A stretch of 64,000 nt of DNA from positions 62,001-126,000 of the forward strand of contig OMYY01000001.1 in the NCBI GenBank assembly GCA_900315435.1, written 5' to 3'. The notes beneath the pieces were generated by a model. It was not told the DNA's origin and searched no databases. It saw only the letters and a list, made by a program, of their open reading frames with translations. The position numbers were made by a program, and so were the translations under genes. Positions within the stretch are counted from its first letter, which is position 1. The number at the start of each line of letters is the position of its first letter. The DNA is from an uncultured Spirochaetaceae bacterium. Its GTDB lineage: Bacteria > Spirochaetota > Spirochaetia > Sphaerochaetales > Sphaerochaetaceae. Positions 18,107 through 27,065 of the stretch are shown here, in pieces.

Positions 18107-18589
18107 CTACTTCTCTACTACCGTTCTTTGAGCGGAATCGGTGCGCTCCGGTGTTTTTTCCAGCACAAAGGTCTGTGGACCGATATTGGTGTAGCTGACC
18201 AGCATATGGGCCCCGAAGGACCCATGCTGGACAGGGATGCCCTTTGCCTTCAGCAGGTCGATCGCCTTCCGGTACATCGATTCCGCCTTCCCTGGCTCCT
18301 CGCTGTAGTCATAGCTGGGACGGTTGCCCTTCCGCAAATCCGCGCACAAGGTGAACTGGCTGACCAGGAGAATCTCGCCGTGGACGTCAAGGATGGAAAG
18401 GTTGGTCTTCCCGTTGGCGTCATGGAAGATCCGTTCCTTCGCTATCTTGTCGGTAATCCAGACAAGCTCCTGCTCGGTATCCCCTTTCTGGACTCCGAAA
18501 TAGACCAGCATGCCCCGCTCGATCCTGCCGACAACGGCACCGTCGACTGTCACCTTGGCGTCGGCGACATCCTGCATGACGCACCTCAT
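18107..18589 (-). CDS. dtd: D-aminoacyl-tRNA deacylase
   Basis: Removes D-amino acids mischarged onto tRNA. The 160 residues show the family start ([17 protein letters not shown]), the core [17 protein letters not shown] and the C-terminal [11 protein letters not shown], which corresponds to the conserved NxGPxT active-site segment. The frame is open upstream through the rpe region, but the ATG at 18589, overlapping the rpe stop by 4 bases, is clearly the family start. Confidence 0.95.
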   Translation of the reverse strand: MRCVMQDVADAKVTVDGAVVGRIERGMLVYFGVQKGDTEQELVWITDKIAKERIFHDANGKTNLSILDVHGEILLVSQFTLCADLRKGNRPSYDYSEEPGKAESMYRKAIDLLKAKGIPVQHGSFGAHMLVSYTNIGPQTFVLEKTPERTDSAQRTVVEK

Positions 18590-19266
18590 GAGCGGCAAGC
18601 CCCGTCTGCCAGGCGGATCATTTTGTCGACAAAAGCCAGCCGGTCGTCGGCACCGAAGAAAGCCGAGCCGCAGACCGCGACATCGCTGCCGGCCGCCGCG
18701 ATATCCGCGACAGTGCTCAGGTTCACCCCTCCGTCGACACTGATCAGATAGCCGTATTCCTCCTCCTGCCGGATATGGGCAAGCTCGCTCACCTTCTCCA
18801 ATGTATGGGGAATCAGCTTCTGGCCGCCGAAGCCAGGATTGACCGTCATGACCAGCACCAGGTCGACCATGTCGAGAATCGGCTCGATCATGCAGACCGG
18901 AGTCGAGGGTACGATGGCGACACCCGCCTTGCAACCGTTGCTGTGGATCATCTGCAAGGTGCGGTGCACATGGATGGTGCTCTCCGCCTGGATGGTGATG
19001 ATGTCGCAACCGCTCTGGGCGAACTGCTCGACGTAGCGCTCCGGCCTGTCGATCATCAAATGGGTATCGAACACAAGGGGCGAGCAAGGACGCAGGTCCT
19101 TGATGAATTTGGATCCAAAGGTGATGTTCGGGACGAAATTCCCGTCCATGACGTCCAGATGGATCCATTTCGCCGCGGTCGTTCCAATCGAACTGACCTC
19201 TTCCGCGATATGGGCGAAGTCTGCCGAGAGGATACTGGGTGAAACAATGAGTGGCGTATCTTCCAT
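18586..19266 (-). CDS. rpe: ribulose-phosphate 3-epimerase
   Basis: Interconverts ribulose 5-phosphate and xylulose 5-phosphate in the pentose phosphate pathway. Motifs: VSPSILSADFAHI, WIHLDVMDGNFVPN, VLVMTVNPGFGGQ and ISVDGGVN, all active-site signatures of the TIM-barrel family. The start at 19266 matches the family. A frame open 12 codons further upstream would run through the promoter. The ATG lies 7 bases after a TATAAC -10 with no Shine-Dalgarno, so translation is probably leaderless. First gene of rpe-dtd-recA. Confidence 0.96.
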   Translation of the reverse strand: MEDTPLIVSPSILSADFAHIAEEVSSIGTTAAKWIHLDVMDGNFVPNITFGSKFIKDLRPCSPLVFDTHLMIDRPERYVEQFAQSGCDIITIQAESTIHVHRTLQMIHSNGCKAGVAIVPSTPVCMIEPILDMVDLVLVMTVNPGFGGQKLIPHTLEKVSELAHIRQEEEYGYLISVDGGVNLSTVADIAAAGSDVAVCGSAFFGADDRLAFVDKMIRLADGACRS

Positions 19267-19273
19267 AGTTGAG

Positions 19274-19302
19274 GTTATACCAGCTACGAACCCGTTTGGC
19301 AA
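19274..19302 (-). promoter_or_regulatory. rpe promoter, leaderless arrangement
   Basis: On the minus strand TTGCCA (19297-19302), a 17-base spacer and TATAAC (19274-19279) preceded by TGG (extended -10), then 7 bases to the ATG. Confidence 0.65.
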
Positions 19303-19368
19303 CGGAATCCTTTTGAAACCAGCTATTGTTTGTATAGTAGAATTCCCAAAGATGGAATTTTTCCTTGC

Positions 19369-19397
19369 TTGCCTGTTTCCTTTTGTTGCGTTATACT
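19369..19397 (+). promoter_or_regulatory. greA promoter
   Basis: TTGCCT at 19369-19374, a 17-base spacer and TATACT at 19392-19397. The transcript would start near 19404 and carry a leader of about 118 bases before the Shine-Dalgarno-led ATG at 19522. Confidence 0.6.
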
Positions 19398-19521
19398 GAG
19401 GATGAACGAAAGAAGAAACATGCTCCGAGCGATCCTGGAGAGGATTGCCCGGTTTGTTTATTCTCTCAGAATACGCCTAATTTTACATGCATGTAAGGAA
19501 TATCATTTTTGGAGGGTTCAC

Positions 19522-22251
19522 ATGAAACTCAATCAAATCCGGGACGTCCTGTCTTCCAGTTGGGACCGCACGAAGGCCGAAGCGTTCACCCTTTCCTCGT
19601 TCCAGGAGGTGGATCAGGCGTTGGCCGGTCTGGATGAGGATGGACAGTCGGAAATCCTGCAGGAGTGCGACACCTACCTTGCGTCGAATCCGAAAAGCAT
19701 CGTCGCCATGTACGCAGCCGGATCGATCCAGCTGGTCCGCCATGGGCAGGAGGACAACCTGAACCTCCTCAACCTCGCCGAGACGTTCCTCGCCCTGGGC
19801 AAGCACGACGAGGTGCAGTTCCTTTGCGGCAAGATTCTCGCAGTAAGCGAGAACCGCCATGCCCTGCGCATCCTTGCCAAAGATTACGAGAACCTTGGCA
19901 AAGAGGAAGAGAAGTTCAAGCTGTATGAGCGGCTTGTCCGCGCCGACCATGACGAGGTGGGTATCGTCCGCGAGATTGCCGACCGCGCCAACGAGGCAGG
20001 AGACAAGGAAAAGGCAATCACCTACTACAAGGTGGCTTTTGACCGCATCCTGATCCGACAGGAAGTCAACCTGATCAGGCCGTTGTTCGACAACCTGTTC
20101 AAGCTCTGTCCGGAGCAGTTCGACTACTTTCTCAGCATCGCCGGCAAGGTCGGCGTGCTTTCCACCGCCACCGCCATCGCCCTGCTCAGGGACATGGAGG
20201 GCAACAGCAAGGGCGACGTCGACCGCAGGATCACCTGCGAGAAGAAGATCCTCGGCCTGGACCATGAGGATGCGCTTGCCCGCAACAATCTGGTTGCCAG
20301 CTACAAGAAGAAATATGCCGGACACAGCCGCTTGGACACTTGTCTGAAGGAAAGCGGCCTATCCAGGCCGGGCAACCATGACATCATCCATGCCATCGAG
20401 GACTTCGAGAAGAACATCTCCTTCGACAAAGGAACCTTCGTCTACCAAGGTTCCCGCAACCGCATCGGACGTATCCGCTCGATCAGCGTGAACGAGGTCG
20501 TCATCGATTTTCCTGGACAGAAAGACGGCGGCACCAAGATGACTCCCGCGATGGCGTTCAAGAGCCTGAAGGCTTTGCGGAAGAGCCACATCCTGGTCCT
20601 GAAGGGTTGTGTCAGCCACGAAAAGCTGGCCCAGAAGACCATGGAGCAACCCCAGTGGATGCTCGACATCCTTCTGTCCAGCTTTGATGGCAAGTGCTCC
20701 TTGAAGCAGATGAAGAAGGAGCTGGTCCCGGAAGTGCTCAGCGACAGCCAGTGGTCCGCATGGTCCAAGCAGGCCAAGGACCTCTTGATGAACGACGTCC
20801 ATTACGGCGTCTCTCCGGATGACGACTCCTTCATCCTCCGCGAGACGCCGATCAGCTACGAGGAAAAGCAGCTTTCGATCTTCAACGCCCATGACAAGTT
20901 CTACGACAAGGTCAAGGACCTGAAGAAGTTCATCGCCGACAAGGGCAATACCGACAGCGAGTTCTTTTATGAAATGGTGAAGTACTTCGGCAACATCCTT
21001 GAGAACCGGAAGGACGAGGTGGAACTGGATGACGAGATGCTCGGCTCCTACCTGCTTCTGGACGACCTTCTGAACCATCGGAAGATGACCTTCATCAAGA
21101 TTCCACCAGAGGTCTCGTTCCTGAAGCTGATCGGCAAAATCGCCAATCCGGAGAAGATTCCCGCCCTGTTCGGCAAAATCGAGGACGCGGACCTGAAGAA
21201 ATGCTTCATCGACTGGACCGTGGAGACCCAGCCCAAGGACTGGAGCGAATTGCTTTTGAAGCTCTTCCCCTACTACCTGAACACCTACATCCCCTCGATC
21301 TACACCCGCAAGAAGAAGGGGCAGCTCTTCATGTCCGTCTACCAGACGGCCGTGGACAACTACCGAGACAATGCCAACACCCTGATCTACCTGATCAAGG
21401 CGTCCTCCCCTGCCGATTGGGCGAAAGCCGGCATCACCATGGAGAAGTTGCTCTACACCAAGCTGACCCTTCTCTCTTTCCTCAACCAGAAAGTCGAGGC
21501 CAGAGTAGACGGACAGGAAGCCGGTGCCAACGCGAAGATCCTATGCGAGATGCTCTTCGGAACCAAAGGCAAGAACGCCACAGAGGGTGAGGTCTACACC
21601 GCGATCAAGGCTGGCGACGCCAATATCGCCCGGAACATCAACAGTCTGGTGCAGAGCTGCGCCGGCTTGGATGAGGGTGAGAAGATCAACGTCAAGTTCC
21701 AGATTCAGACGCAGTACCCTGACCTGGATCTGGACAACAGGAAGACCGACCTGAAGAGCGAGTCCTTTGTTCCGACCGGCTGGTTCTGCACCAGCGAGTC
21801 CCTTGCCCGGAAGAAAGCCGAGCTGGACCACATCCAGCATGTCGAGCTTCCCGATGTAGCAAAGGAAATCAGCGATGCCCGGGCCAAAGGCGACTTGCGC
21901 GAGAACAGCGAGTACCAGTACGGCAAGGACAAGCGCCACCTGTTGCAGAAGAAGGAAGCCGAGCTGAAGGCCGAGATCGACAAGGCGATTGTCGTCGACA
22001 TGTCCAAGGTCGACCCCTCCAAGAGCGGCTTCGGCACCGTTGTCGACGTGACCAACCTGAAAAGTGGAGAAAAGGCCACCTACACCATCATGGGACCGTG
22101 GGAAAGCGACCCGGAAAAGTATGTGATCAACATCCTTGCTCCACTGGGCAGCGCCTTGTGCAACCACAGCGTCGGAGACACCTTCGAGTTCCAGATGGGA
22201 GACCAGACGGTCACCTACCGCATGGATGCCATCAGGCTTGTCAAGGCCTGA
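19522..22251 (+). CDS. greA: transcript cleavage factor GreA with long N-terminal helical-repeat extension
   Basis: A 909-residue protein. About residues 755-909 are a GreA: coiled coil with the acidic tip DARAKGDLRENSEYQYGKD (the DxxE pair that rescues backtracked RNA polymerase) and a C-terminal FKBP-like domain (GSALCNHSVGDTFEF). The first 750 residues are helical repeats. TPR-like pairs run from about residue 30 to 260, followed by other alpha-helical segments. Similarly long GreA proteins occur in Borrelia and Treponema. GGAGGG sits 5 bases before the ATG at 19522. The frame is open 40 codons upstream, but those residues overlap the promoter and look non-coding. Confidence 0.94.
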   Translation: MKLNQIRDVLSSSWDRTKAEAFTLSSFQEVDQALAGLDEDGQSEILQECDTYLASNPKSIVAMYAAGSIQLVRHGQEDNLNLLNLAETFLALGKHDEVQFLCGKILAVSENRHALRILAKDYENLGKEEEKFKLYERLVRADHDEVGIVREIADRANEAGDKEKAITYYKVAFDRILIRQEVNLIRPLFDNLFKLCPEQFDYFLSIAGKVGVLSTATAIALLRDMEGNSKGDVDRRITCEKKILGLDHEDALARNNLVASYKKKYAGHSRLDTCLKESGLSRPGNHDIIHAIEDFEKNISFDKGTFVYQGSRNRIGRIRSISVNEVVIDFPGQKDGGTKMTPAMAFKSLKALRKSHILVLKGCVSHEKLAQKTMEQPQWMLDILLSSFDGKCSLKQMKKELVPEVLSDSQWSAWSKQAKDLLMNDVHYGVSPDDDSFILRETPISYEEKQLSIFNAHDKFYDKVKDLKKFIADKGNTDSEFFYEMVKYFGNILENRKDEVELDDEMLGSYLLLDDLLNHRKMTFIKIPPEVSFLKLIGKIANPEKIPALFGKIEDADLKKCFIDWTVETQPKDWSELLLKLFPYYLNTYIPSIYTRKKKGQLFMSVYQTAVDNYRDNANTLIYLIKASSPADWAKAGITMEKLLYTKLTLLSFLNQKVEARVDGQEAGANAKILCEMLFGTKGKNATEGEVYTAIKAGDANIARNINSLVQSCAGLDEGEKINVKFQIQTQYPDLDLDNRKTDLKSESFVPTGWFCTSESLARKKAELDHIQHVELPDVAKEISDARAKGDLRENSEYQYGKDKRHLLQKKEAELKAEIDKAIVVDMSKVDPSKSGFGTVVDVTNLKSGEKATYTIMGPWESDPEKYVINILAPLGSALCNHSVGDTFEFQMGDQTVTYRMDAIRLVKA

Positions 22252-22276
22252 TGGTTTCTTGCAGTCTGCGAGCGAC

Positions 22277-22312
22277 GGGAGAGCCGGGGCAAGGACCTGG
22301 CTCTCCTTTTCT
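22277..22312 (+). terminator. greA terminator
   Basis: GGAGAGCC (22278-22285) pairs with GGCTCTCC (22299-22306), followed by TTTTCT. It starts 25 bases after the greA stop. Confidence 0.85.
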
Positions 22313-22313
22313 G

Positions 22314-22562
22314 TCAGCCTCGCGCCACCGTAGCCCAAAGAGCCAGCAGGTAGAGGTCGGCCAGAAGGCCGAGCAGGCTGGTCATGAAGCCGGCATACGC
22401 GTTGTCGTCCACCTTCCAGTATTTCCCCGCAAGGAACAGGCCGTAGCAGCCAATCAGGATGCCGCTGACAACCGGCATGAAGAAATGGGGAATCAGGATG
22501 CTGAAGGTACCCATCAGGAGGGAGAGGCGTCCGTTGCGCTTCGCTTTCATCTCCGTATTCAT
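22314..22562 (-). CDS. small membrane protein of unknown function
   Basis: An 82-residue protein with a basic N-terminus and two to three hydrophobic segments (FSILIPHFFMPVVSGILIGCYGL, then a second over the last 25 residues). Its ATG overlaps the stop of the preceding membrane protein by 4 bases. Both have a similar C-terminal layout of short helices around a GxYGxxL motif, so they may be related or partner proteins. No family recognised. Confidence 0.7.
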   Translation of the reverse strand: MNTEMKAKRNGRLSLLMGTFSILIPHFFMPVVSGILIGCYGLFLAGKYWKVDDNAYAGFMTSLLGLLADLYLLALWATVARG

Positions 22563-23188
22563 GCCGAACCTCCCCTGCTCGCGAGCAACATCAGCACCGT
22601 CGTCCAGAGTCCGATGACCACGCCAAGGATATCCAAGACAAAGGCGGTCCTCGCCTTGCGGTGTCTCTTGTAGATGCCGTGGGTCAGCCAGACGCCATAG
22701 GCCCCCATCAGCATGCCGAAAATCCCCATGGTCGGCTCGAAACTGGGCAGCAGTACGGCAAGAAAGCTGAGAATCAGCAGGAAGTTCATGCGTCGTTCGC
22801 TGGAGGCGGGATTATGGATCTGGTGATGTTCCTTCTCGTAGAGCAGGTGGTTCTTGCCATCCGCGTCCAAGATGGTGACGTATTCCAGGGCAAGCAGCCG
22901 GTCCTTGCAGGCTCCCACCTGCAGGTACTCGGCGACCTTGCGCCCGATTGCGACCGCCTCCATCTGCGCGGTATTCTTCTCGTCCAGTTCAAGCGGATAC
23001 TCCCCGCTGAGCAGGATTGGTTCTCCTTCTCCCTGCTTCTGGTCCTTCGTGACTTGCGTATAGCCGTCCGCCTCGACAAGCCACCGTTCCCCTTCCCGGG
23101 AAATCCGGAGGGTAAGCAGCTTCACCGCTTGGGGTATCCCGTCGTTGACCAGCTGGTTCAACCAGGTGATGACTGTTGGTTTGCTCAT
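22559..23188 (-). CDS. membrane protein of unknown function
   Basis: A 209-residue protein: a soluble N-terminal half of about 130 residues with mixed alpha/beta character, then two or three transmembrane helices (LLILSFLAVLLPSFEPTMG, IFGMLMGAYGVWL and ILGVVIGLWTTVLMLLA). The start has GGAG 4 bases upstream and lies 15 bases after murJ, so it probably ends the large operon. No function assigned. Confidence 0.75.
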   Translation of the reverse strand: MSKPTVITWLNQLVNDGIPQAVKLLTLRISREGERWLVEADGYTQVTKDQKQGEGEPILLSGEYPLELDEKNTAQMEAVAIGRKVAEYLQVGACKDRLLALEYVTILDADGKNHLLYEKEHHQIHNPASSERRMNFLLILSFLAVLLPSFEPTMGIFGMLMGAYGVWLTHGIYKRHRKARTAFVLDILGVVIGLWTTVLMLLASRGGSA

Positions 23189-23203
23189 ATGGCTCCATGA
23201 TAC

Positions 23204-24739
23204 TCAAGATTGCTTGCTCCGGAAACGTGCCATGAAGGGAATCCTGAAGAGGATGTAGCTGGCAAGCACCAGCGCCACGCCGACCAGCCCGTACAGGCAG
23301 GTGGCCAGGAAGCTCTTCAGGGAAGAGCCTTCCTGCCAGTAGGTCAGATGCAGGTTCCAGAAGAAAAGACAATAGAGCAATACGGGAATATTGGCAGCGA
23401 CCACCTTTGCCAATGCCTTCCAGAGCCGGAGGTCATGATGGATCTGGTAGATGTCCCTCATCACCCAAAGCACGGCGGCCAGCGCGCAAAGGAAGGAAAG
23501 GCCGTTTGCCAATGGCAGGGACAGGATGCCGAGGCCGAAGTGGATGCCACAGACCGAAATGGCGATATCCAGCGCCGTCTGGAGCACCGAAAGCGCCAGC
23601 GCTGCGCGGTATCGTCCGGCACTATAGCAGAAGCGCTGGAGAAATCCATACCAGGCGACCGCCACCATTCCCAGAGAAAACACCCTGACGACAAGGGCGG
23701 TCTGCATTGACGCCTGAAGGGTGAAGGCGCCGCTCTGCAGCACCGAACTGACCGCGCTGTCGCTGAAACAATACAGCAGGATGGTCGAAGGGACGAGGAG
23801 CGTGGCAAGGTATTCCAGCCCTGTTCCCACCTGCTTGGCCAGAAGCTGCTGGTCATGGCGGGCATAGGATTGGCTCATCAGCGGGAAAAAGACCGTGCTG
23901 ATCGCGGTGAAGAAAATCCCATAGGGTGTCTGCCAGAAAATGGTGGCGTTGCTGAATGCGGTCACGCTTCCCTGTTCCAGCTGGCTGGCAAGGGAATAGG
24001 AGACTTGTTGCCCGGCTACCTGCAGCAACGAAGAGCAAAGCACCGCAAGCCAGTGTCGGATCACTGTGGGAAAGGCATCACCATGGAACCTGAGCCTCAG
24101 CCGGAGCCGGTAGCCGAGACGTCTCAGCCAGACATACCAGAAACCCAGTTGGAGGATTCCCCCCAAAGTGACGCTGTAGGCCATGCTCATGGGGCCGAGC
24201 TTCTCGTGAAATACCGAAATGCCGACAATCGTGGTGATGGAAAAGACCAGAGGGGCGAAACTCGAGGCGAAGAACTGTCCGTGGACCTGAAGCATCCCGC
24301 TGAAAATGGTCCCGAGGCTGATGGCGGTGAGGAACACCATGAAAAACGGCAGCAACCGCGCGCCAAGCGCCACCTGCTCGACGGAGAAATCGGAGAAGAA
24401 CCAGATGAGCGAGCCTCCAAAACGGATGGAAAGCAGGTCGAGAATCAGGAACAGGACCAATTGCCAGGTGAAGAGCAAGTCCATCAGCGTGGAAGCGTCA
24501 TTCTTTCTGCCCTCCCCGATTTCCCTGGAGAACTCGGGAATGAAGGAGGAGCTCATCGCCCCCTCGGCGAAGAGCTTTCGGAAGTTGTTGGGGATGTTGT
24601 AGGTGAAGTTGACCACATCACCCACCGCACCGGAACCAAAGGCCGTCGCAATCACCCGTGCCTTGACAATTCCCAGCAGCCTGCTCGCCATCGTGCAGAG
24701 CATCACCACCAGGCTGTGTTTCTCCGTTTTTGCCGCCAT
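23204..24739 (-). CDS. murJ: lipid II flippase MurJ
   Basis: A MATE-like integral membrane protein that flips lipid II across the inner membrane for peptidoglycan synthesis. The 511 residues hold about 14 hydrophobic segments. Signatures include ASRLLGIVKARVIATAFG at the N-terminus, NFRKLFAEGAMSSSFIPEFS (a hallmark of MurJ) and NATIFWQTPYGIFFTAISTVFFP. It lies 18 bases after tgt in the same direction. Confidence 0.95.
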   Translation of the reverse strand: MAAKTEKHSLVVMLCTMASRLLGIVKARVIATAFGSGAVGDVVNFTYNIPNNFRKLFAEGAMSSSFIPEFSREIGEGRKNDASTLMDLLFTWQLVLFLILDLLSIRFGGSLIWFFSDFSVEQVALGARLLPFFMVFLTAISLGTIFSGMLQVHGQFFASSFAPLVFSITTIVGISVFHEKLGPMSMAYSVTLGGILQLGFWYVWLRRLGYRLRLRLRFHGDAFPTVIRHWLAVLCSSLLQVAGQQVSYSLASQLEQGSVTAFSNATIFWQTPYGIFFTAISTVFFPLMSQSYARHDQQLLAKQVGTGLEYLATLLVPSTILLYCFSDSAVSSVLQSGAFTLQASMQTALVVRVFSLGMVAVAWYGFLQRFCYSAGRYRAALALSVLQTALDIAISVCGIHFGLGILSLPLANGLSFLCALAAVLWVMRDIYQIHHDLRLWKALAKVVAANIPVLLYCLFFWNLHLTYWQEGSSLKSFLATCLYGLVGVALVLASYILFRIPFMARFRSKQS

Positions 24740-24757
24740 CGCGAATCTTGTCCCTGC

Positions 24758-25894
24758 TCAGCGCTTCCCGCCGTTCGCGTAAAAGCGGTCCAGATAGTCC
24801 TTCTTGAACTGTGCGAAACGGTCTTCCCTGATTGCCTGCCGGACCCGCCGCATCAAGCGCTTGAAGTAGGCAAGGTTGTGCTCTGTGGCGAGCATGCCGC
24901 CGAGCATCTCGTTGCATTTGATCAGGTGGTGCATATAGCCGAGGGTGTACTCCTTGCAGCAGGTGCAGTCACACTCGGGGTCGATCGGTTCCTGAACATC
25001 GGCCCACTTGGCCTTTTTCAGGGTGACTACCCCGTCATCGGTGAAAACCGCTCCATTGCGGGCCATACGGGTCTGCAGGACGCAATCGAACATGTCGATG
25101 CCATTCTCTACCGCGTCGAGAATGAAATCCGGCGATCCGATTCCCATGACGTACCTGGGTTTGTCCGCCGTGACGAACTGGGTGGTATAGGCCAGCATCT
25201 CCCGGAAGGTTTCCGGGCTCTCCCCGACGGAAAGACCGCCGATGGCGATGCCGGGAAAGTCCATGCCGCTGATGACCTCGGCGCTCTCCTTGCGCAGGTC
25301 CTTGTAGAAGTTGCCCTGGCAGATGCCAAAGAGGTTGCCGGGAAACTGCCCGCCCAGCTGTTCCTTCCTGGCCAGGCAACGGGAAGCCCATGCGTGGGTC
25401 ACCCGCATCGCATGGACCGCATCCTTGTAGGGGATGTCGGGTTTGGTGCAGATATCCAGGCACATGGCGATATCGCTGCCGATGACACTCTGGATGTCCA
25501 CCACCTTCTCGGGGGTGAACTCATGCCATGAGCCGTCGATATGGCTCTGGAACCTGACCCCGTTCTCGCTGATCTTCCTCAGGCCACTGAGGGAGAACAC
25601 CTGGAATCCGCCTGAGTCGGTCAGGATGTTGCGGTCCCAGCCACAGAACGTGTGGAGCCCACCGTACTTCTTCAGGATCTCGGTCCCGGGTCTCAGATAC
25701 AGGTGATAGGTGTTGCCGAGAATCAGGTTGAAGCCGATCTTGCGAAGGGTGTCGTGATAGATTCCCTTGACGGTGCCGTTGGTGCCGACCGGCATGAAGA
25801 CCGGTGTCTCCACATCGCCATGGGGAAGATGCAGGACGCCAAGGCGCGCGGCACACGAGCCGTCCTGATGGAGTTTCGTATAAATGCCTTGCAT
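24758..25894 (-). CDS. tgt: queuine tRNA-ribosyltransferase
   Basis: Exchanges guanine for preQ1 at the wobble position of tRNAs in queuosine synthesis. The active-site block NILTDSGGFQVFSLSGLRK is present. Catalytic-Asp segments GGLSVGE and FDCVLQTRMARNG follow, and the zinc-binding motif CDCTCCKEYTLGYMHHL is complete. The 378-residue length is typical. queA, which acts later in the pathway, is elsewhere in the window (51282-52322). A small stem-loop GGGGCC-TTTA-GCCCC lies in the gap before the start (about 25909-25923). Confidence 0.97.
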   Translation of the reverse strand: MQGIYTKLHQDGSCAARLGVLHLPHGDVETPVFMPVGTNGTVKGIYHDTLRKIGFNLILGNTYHLYLRPGTEILKKYGGLHTFCGWDRNILTDSGGFQVFSLSGLRKISENGVRFQSHIDGSWHEFTPEKVVDIQSVIGSDIAMCLDICTKPDIPYKDAVHAMRVTHAWASRCLARKEQLGGQFPGNLFGICQGNFYKDLRKESAEVISGMDFPGIAIGGLSVGESPETFREMLAYTTQFVTADKPRYVMGIGSPDFILDAVENGIDMFDCVLQTRMARNGAVFTDDGVVTLKKAKWADVQEPIDPECDCTCCKEYTLGYMHHLIKCNEMLGGMLATEHNLAYFKRLMRRVRQAIREDRFAQFKKDYLDRFYANGGKR

Positions 25895-25973
25895 GTGCTT
25901 TCCTTACGGGGCTAAAGGCCCCAAGACTGGATTCAACAGTACCATAAAGCCGGCTGTTCGAATAGCTTCTCCC

Positions 25974-27065
25974 TCAAAGGAAACGCCGCAGCAACGATTG
26001 GGAGGCCAAGACGAAGAGCGGGGTAATCGCCATCGGCAGCAGCATGCCCGCCACGGGACCCACCACCCCTTGCCTGGCGAGGATCAGCGACATCATCTGC
26101 ACCACATAGTAGACCACCGCGAGACAAAGGGAAAGGATGATGGTGAAAAGCAGCACGTTCTTCTTGAACCGGTAGTTCATCGTGCAGGCGATGAAGAGCA
26201 TGACCAGTGGAGCCAGGCAGCCCAACATCCGTTGGCTGAAATCCACCGCATAGCTCTGCCATTGGGCGTGGTCGAGTTTCTGCATGCGCGCAAGGAACTT
26301 CCTGGCGACCGGAATGGACATGGTCTTGATGTCGGAACTGTTGTCCTTGAGCAACTGTGGCTCCAACGTGAGCCGGTCGATGGTATAGGTGTCATGGTGC
26401 TCGCGCTCCACCGCCATGGTTTCCATGTCGACCTGGATGCTATCGACATCCCGAAGCAGCCAGCTTCCATCATCCTGATACGTGGCGCTACGGGCATCCA
26501 CTCTTCCCTGCAGCTGGTGACGCGCATCCAAAAGCACCACGGCGACCCGGTCGGCCCTTCTGCGTTCGTCAGTGTAGCGGGCCGCATGGAAGACATAGCC
26601 CTGCTCCCAATCGCCCAGCGTGATTTCCTTTTTGTCCCGGGTACTGTTGACCCCGATGATTTCCGTCTGCACCTGGCTGAGGACATGCTGGGCCGGGATA
26701 TCCCACCACTCCTGGACGGCAAACTGCAGGATACAACAAAGGATACCGGCCAGCAGGACAGGAAAGACCAGCCGACGCTGGCTGTAGGTGGCGTTGTACA
26801 GGCAGATCAGCTCATTGTTTGCCGACAGCTGGCTGAAGGTATAGGCTGCCGCAAAGAGCAGCGCGGGAGCGAAGACAAGGACTATCGACGAGGGGACGTA
26901 GAGCACCGCCAGCCGAAGCAGGTCCTTCAGGGGCGTCTGGTTGCGCAGGAAGGCGTCCAGGTGCTGGAACATCTGTACCGACACCAGCATCAACGTGCAC
27001 AGCGCCGTAGTGCCTGCCGCAGTCTTCACGAGAGTGCCGAGGATGTACTGGTCCACTTTTCTCAT
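25974..27065 (-). CDS. LptF/LptG family permease (second of pair)
   Basis: A 363-residue inner-membrane protein with N-terminal transmembrane helices (KTAAGTTALCTLMLVSVQMF), a large periplasmic beta domain of about 170 residues and three C-terminal helices. It belongs to the YjgP/YjgQ family that, with LptB, extracts lipopolysaccharide. Its ATG at 27065 overlaps the upstream permease stop by 4 bases; the frame is open 20 codons further up, but those residues are not family-like. LptF and LptG cannot be told apart with confidence here. Confidence 0.88.
   Translation of the reverse strand: MRKVDQYILGTLVKTAAGTTALCTLMLVSVQMFQHLDAFLRNQTPLKDLLRLAVLYVPSSIVLVFAPALLFAAAYTFSQLSANNELICLYNATYSQRRLVFPVLLAGILCCILQFAVQEWWDIPAQHVLSQVQTEIIGVNSTRDKKEITLGDWEQGYVFHAARYTDERRRADRVAVVLLDARHQLQGRVDARSATYQDDGSWLLRDVDSIQVDMETMAVEREHHDTYTIDRLTLEPQLLKDNSSDIKTMSIPVARKFLARMQKLDHAQWQSYAVDFSQRMLGCLAPLVMLFIACTMNYRFKKNVLLFTIILSLCLAVVYYVVQMMSLILARQGVVGPVAGMLLPMAITPLFVLASQSLLRRFL

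Noticed and set aside
16870-18198. LexA-type SOS box for recA
   Set aside because: recA is third in an rpe-dtd-recA unit. No recognisable palindromic SOS box lies before recA or before the rpe promoter, though a lineage-specific box could be missed.
19402-19521. Upstream ATG as the greA start
   Set aside because: It lies within the promoter's start-site zone. The added residues are not protein-like, and GGAGGG marks the ATG at 19522.
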